Origin: Candidatus Poribacteria bacterium | Lineage (GTDB): Bacteria; Poribacteria; DTPJ01; WJIO01 | Length of the DNA: 33,465 nt | Assembly: GCA_014730235.1 (NCBI GenBank) | Contig: WJIO01000267.1 | Coordinates: forward strand, 1 to 33,465 | Direction of reading: 5' to 3' | Part shown: positions 31,890 to 33,465 of the stretch, piece by piece | How positions within the stretch are numbered: the stretch's first letter is position 1 | Layout of the letters: each line of letters starts with the position of its first letter | Notes under the pieces: model-generated | Databases searched by the model: none | What the model was told of the DNA's origin: nothing | What the model saw: only the letters and a program-made list of their open reading frames with translations | Made by a program: the position numbers and the translations under genes

Positions 31890-32609
31890 TCAGGATTTAA
31901 TAACTTGCAGAAGTTCTTTAACGGCGTTTTCCAGACCTATGAATACTGCCCTGGAAAATACGCTGTGGCCTATGCTTACTTCCAGCAGATTTGGTATGGT
32001 TTTCATGCGTCTCATGTTTCGGAAATCCAGGTCATGACCGGCGTTTAAACCTAATTCCAGCTTATCGGCTAATTCAGCGCACTTTGCAAGCTTTTCAAAC
32101 TCCTTATCCTCGTTCTCGGTGCCAAAGGCCTGACCATAGGGTTCGGTAAAAAGCTCTACTCGATCCGCGCCTACGTCCTTAGCAGCTCTTATCTGGTCTT
32201 CATTGAGCATGCTGAATATACTAACCCTCATACCAGCGTCTTTTAGTGTTTCAACAACCTTTGGAAGTCGGGCTTTTTCTTTTATGACATTAACACCATT
32301 TTCCGTCGTAAGTTCGCCTTCTCGTTCCGGTACAAGGGTGCATTGTTCAGGTTTTGTCTTTAACGCAATATCAATCATCTCTTCCGTTGCAGCCATCTCA
32401 AAATTAAATTCTTTGTGTATAACAATCTTCCTGATAAGCTCCACGTCCCGATCCTGAATATGCCGCCGGTCACCTCTGAGATGTGCCGTTATACCATCCA
32501 CCCCGGCCACTAGTGCCACAGCGGCAGCATGAACCGGATCTGGCTCAGAACCACCTCGGGACTGTCTTAATGTGGCGGCTTTGTCTACGTTTATGCTTAG
32601 GTTTATCAT
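31890..32609 (-). CDS. pdxJ: Pyridoxine 5'-phosphate synthase
   Basis: Condenses 1-deoxyxylulose 5-phosphate with 3-amino-2-oxopropyl phosphate to make pyridoxine 5'-phosphate. It has 239 residues and starts MINLSINVDKAATLRQSRGG, followed by EPDPVHAA, ITAHLRGDRRHIQDRDV, NAGHDLDFRN and EVSIGHSVFSRAVFIGLENAV. AAGGAG lies 9 nt before the ATG. It implies the DXP-dependent vitamin B6 pathway. It is followed at once by larE. Confidence 0.97.
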   Translation of the reverse strand: MINLSINVDKAATLRQSRGGSEPDPVHAAAVALVAGVDGITAHLRGDRRHIQDRDVELIRKIVIHKEFNFEMAATEEMIDIALKTKPEQCTLVPEREGELTTENGVNVIKEKARLPKVVETLKDAGMRVSIFSMLNEDQIRAAKDVGADRVELFTEPYGQAFGTENEDKEFEKLAKCAELADKLELGLNAGHDLDFRNMRRMKTIPNLLEVSIGHSVFSRAVFIGLENAVKELLQVIKS

Positions 32610-32625
32610 TTTTGGATTCTCCTTA

Positions 32626-33113
32626 TTATTTAAACCACCATTCTATAAACTTTTCAGTTACTTCAAGAACAATCTTTGTTTTTTTCAAGAAATTACTTGC
32701 TATGCTTGGATTGTATTCTTCCGATGGTAATTTGATTTTATTATTGTCTATATCTTGATAACGGCTGAGTGATACATGGGGTTCGATTTGCAAACCAATA
32801 TCAGCAATTATTGTTAGTTTTTCTTCCCATTCAGATAATTTACGTTCTTCGATCTCTCTTCTTAAAACATCAGAAATAAAATGGGTTTTATAGAATTCTC
32901 CCCAAGCTGAAAGAATAGATTTTATACTTTTTTCTACGATTGCTGGCAATGATAAACAGCATTTTCAAACAATTCTGCTTCTATTAGTTTTTCAGCAGAA
33001 GATAAATCTCTTCTAGCTCCTGTAAGCCATGCTAATGACCACTGTTGATTAGTAGGTTTAGAAAGTTTTGTCGGAACTCTGTATTTTACAGGATAATGAC
33101 CATGCCCCAACAC
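32626..33113 (-). pseudogene. HEPN-domain protein, frameshifted
   Basis: Two reading frames together encode one HEPN-like protein. The first frame (33113 down to about 32940, start GTG or TTG near 33110) reads QQWSLAWLTGARRDLSSAEKLIEAELFENAVYHCQQ, shown here as parts of the typical N-terminal HEPN helices, and then meets a stop. The second frame (32937 down to 32626) continues with VEKSIKSILSAWGEFY and ends FIEWWFK. The join needs one extra base near 32938-32942, at the usual CQQ(A)VEK position of the family. HEPN proteins pair with MNT nucleotidyltransferases as toxin-antitoxin or modifying systems, and the MNT gene lies just upstream. The lesion may be real decay or a sequencing error. Confidence 0.75.
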
Positions 33114-33465
33114 CTTTTCTTATTATATTCTTTAATAAAACATATTTACGGGTTTCATCTATATGTTTCTTCAAATAATCGTTTTTATCGTATAAAATCT
33201 GAGCATCAAAGGCTATATCCAGATATAGTGGATTATGATTTCTAAAATTATTTTCACATTCAGTTTTAGATATCAAAATAGTATCCAGGGGATACGATTC
33301 ATCAGGAAAACATTCATTTATTCTTAATATATCTTCAATACGCTCAATTCTATTCTTGTCAATATTCTCTACAACTATGAGTAAATCAGTATCAGAATCC
33401 GCGGTATCTTCATTTCTCGCCACAGAACCAAAAACAGCAACTGATACTACGTTCAGATCATCTAT
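33058..33465 (-). CDS. MNT-type nucleotidyltransferase (5' end outside the window)
   Basis: The C-terminal 135 codons of a minimal nucleotidyltransferase. The active-site signature GSVARNEDTADSDTDLLI (GSxAR then DxD) is intact. The frame stays open to the window edge, so the true start is beyond 33465. The final residues (GAWSLSCKIQSSDKTF) overlap the start of the HEPN gene by about 56 nt. MNT/HEPN pairs often form type VII toxin-antitoxin systems in which MNT modifies and silences HEPN. Function here is inferred from the pairing. Confidence 0.85.
   Translation of the reverse strand: MDDLNVVSVAVFGSVARNEDTADSDTDLLIVVENIDKNRIERIEDILRINECFPDESYPLDTILISKTECENNFRNHNPLYLDIAFDAQILYDKNDYLKKHIDETRKYVLLKNIIRKGVGAWSLSCKIQSSDKTF

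Noticed and set aside
32937-32951. Programmed frameshift in the HEPN gene
   Set aside because: No slippery heptamer precedes the break at the right place; decay or a sequencing error is simpler.

Overview
The window comes from a Gram-negative-type bacterium, probably Candidatus Poribacteria or a close relative. The best clue is the C-terminal NYPNPFNPETWIPY sorting domain of the protein at 453-3605, a style typical of Poribacteria. Supporting clues are an outer-membrane barrel protein, a lipobox lipoprotein, AT-rich intergenic DNA with dispersed palindromes, and frequent TTG start codons. This placement is an inference from motifs, not a database result. No rRNA, tRNA or CRISPR array was seen.

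Layout. Only the first gene, a secreted cohesin / four-SnoaL / sorting-domain protein, lies on the plus strand. It converges on the minus-strand genes at a perfect palindromic terminator (3616-3651). Everything else is on the minus strand and reads from right to left. At the right edge is a HEPN/nucleotidyltransferase pair whose HEPN gene is frameshifted. Next come pdxJ and larE, then an outer-membrane barrel protein and a lipoprotein. They are followed by a five-gene cluster (24135-28609) of uncharacterised membrane-associated proteins, including an FN3-membrane protein and a barrel-sandwich/KOW protein, with a sugar-phosphate isomerase-like gene joined to its end. A second isomerase-like gene and lipB follow, then lipA-hom-Uma2-nucleoside hydrolase, then thrC, a phosphoglycerate-mutase-family probable homoserine kinase, and lysC. 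The fatty-acid operon yceD-rpmF-plsX-fabH-fabD-fabG-acpP-fabF-rnc comes next and runs into an acyl-CoA dehydrogenase and etfB-etfA.

How the genes work together. lysC, hom, the ApgM-like kinase and thrC cover most of the aspartate-to-threonine route. plsX to fabF build fatty acids on AcpP and feed phospholipid synthesis. lipB takes octanoate from ACP and lipA turns it into lipoate. The acyl-CoA dehydrogenase passes electrons to an EtfAB whose alpha subunit carries an extra two-[4Fe-4S] ferredoxin domain.

Mobile DNA. A small non-coding element with 22-23 bp inverted ends (GGTTCTTCC...GTGTGG) occurs at least five times in intergenic DNA. Two copies (243-333 and 30751-30936) are flanked by perfect 8-bp direct repeats and a third by a 7/8 match, so it is a MITE; its ends and 8-bp duplications resemble the ISL3 family. 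Three copies enclose the dispersed GTCATTCCTGC/GCAGGAATGAC palindrome. The best candidates for something undescribed are the five-gene membrane cluster, the cohesin-SnoaL surface protein and this MITE family.
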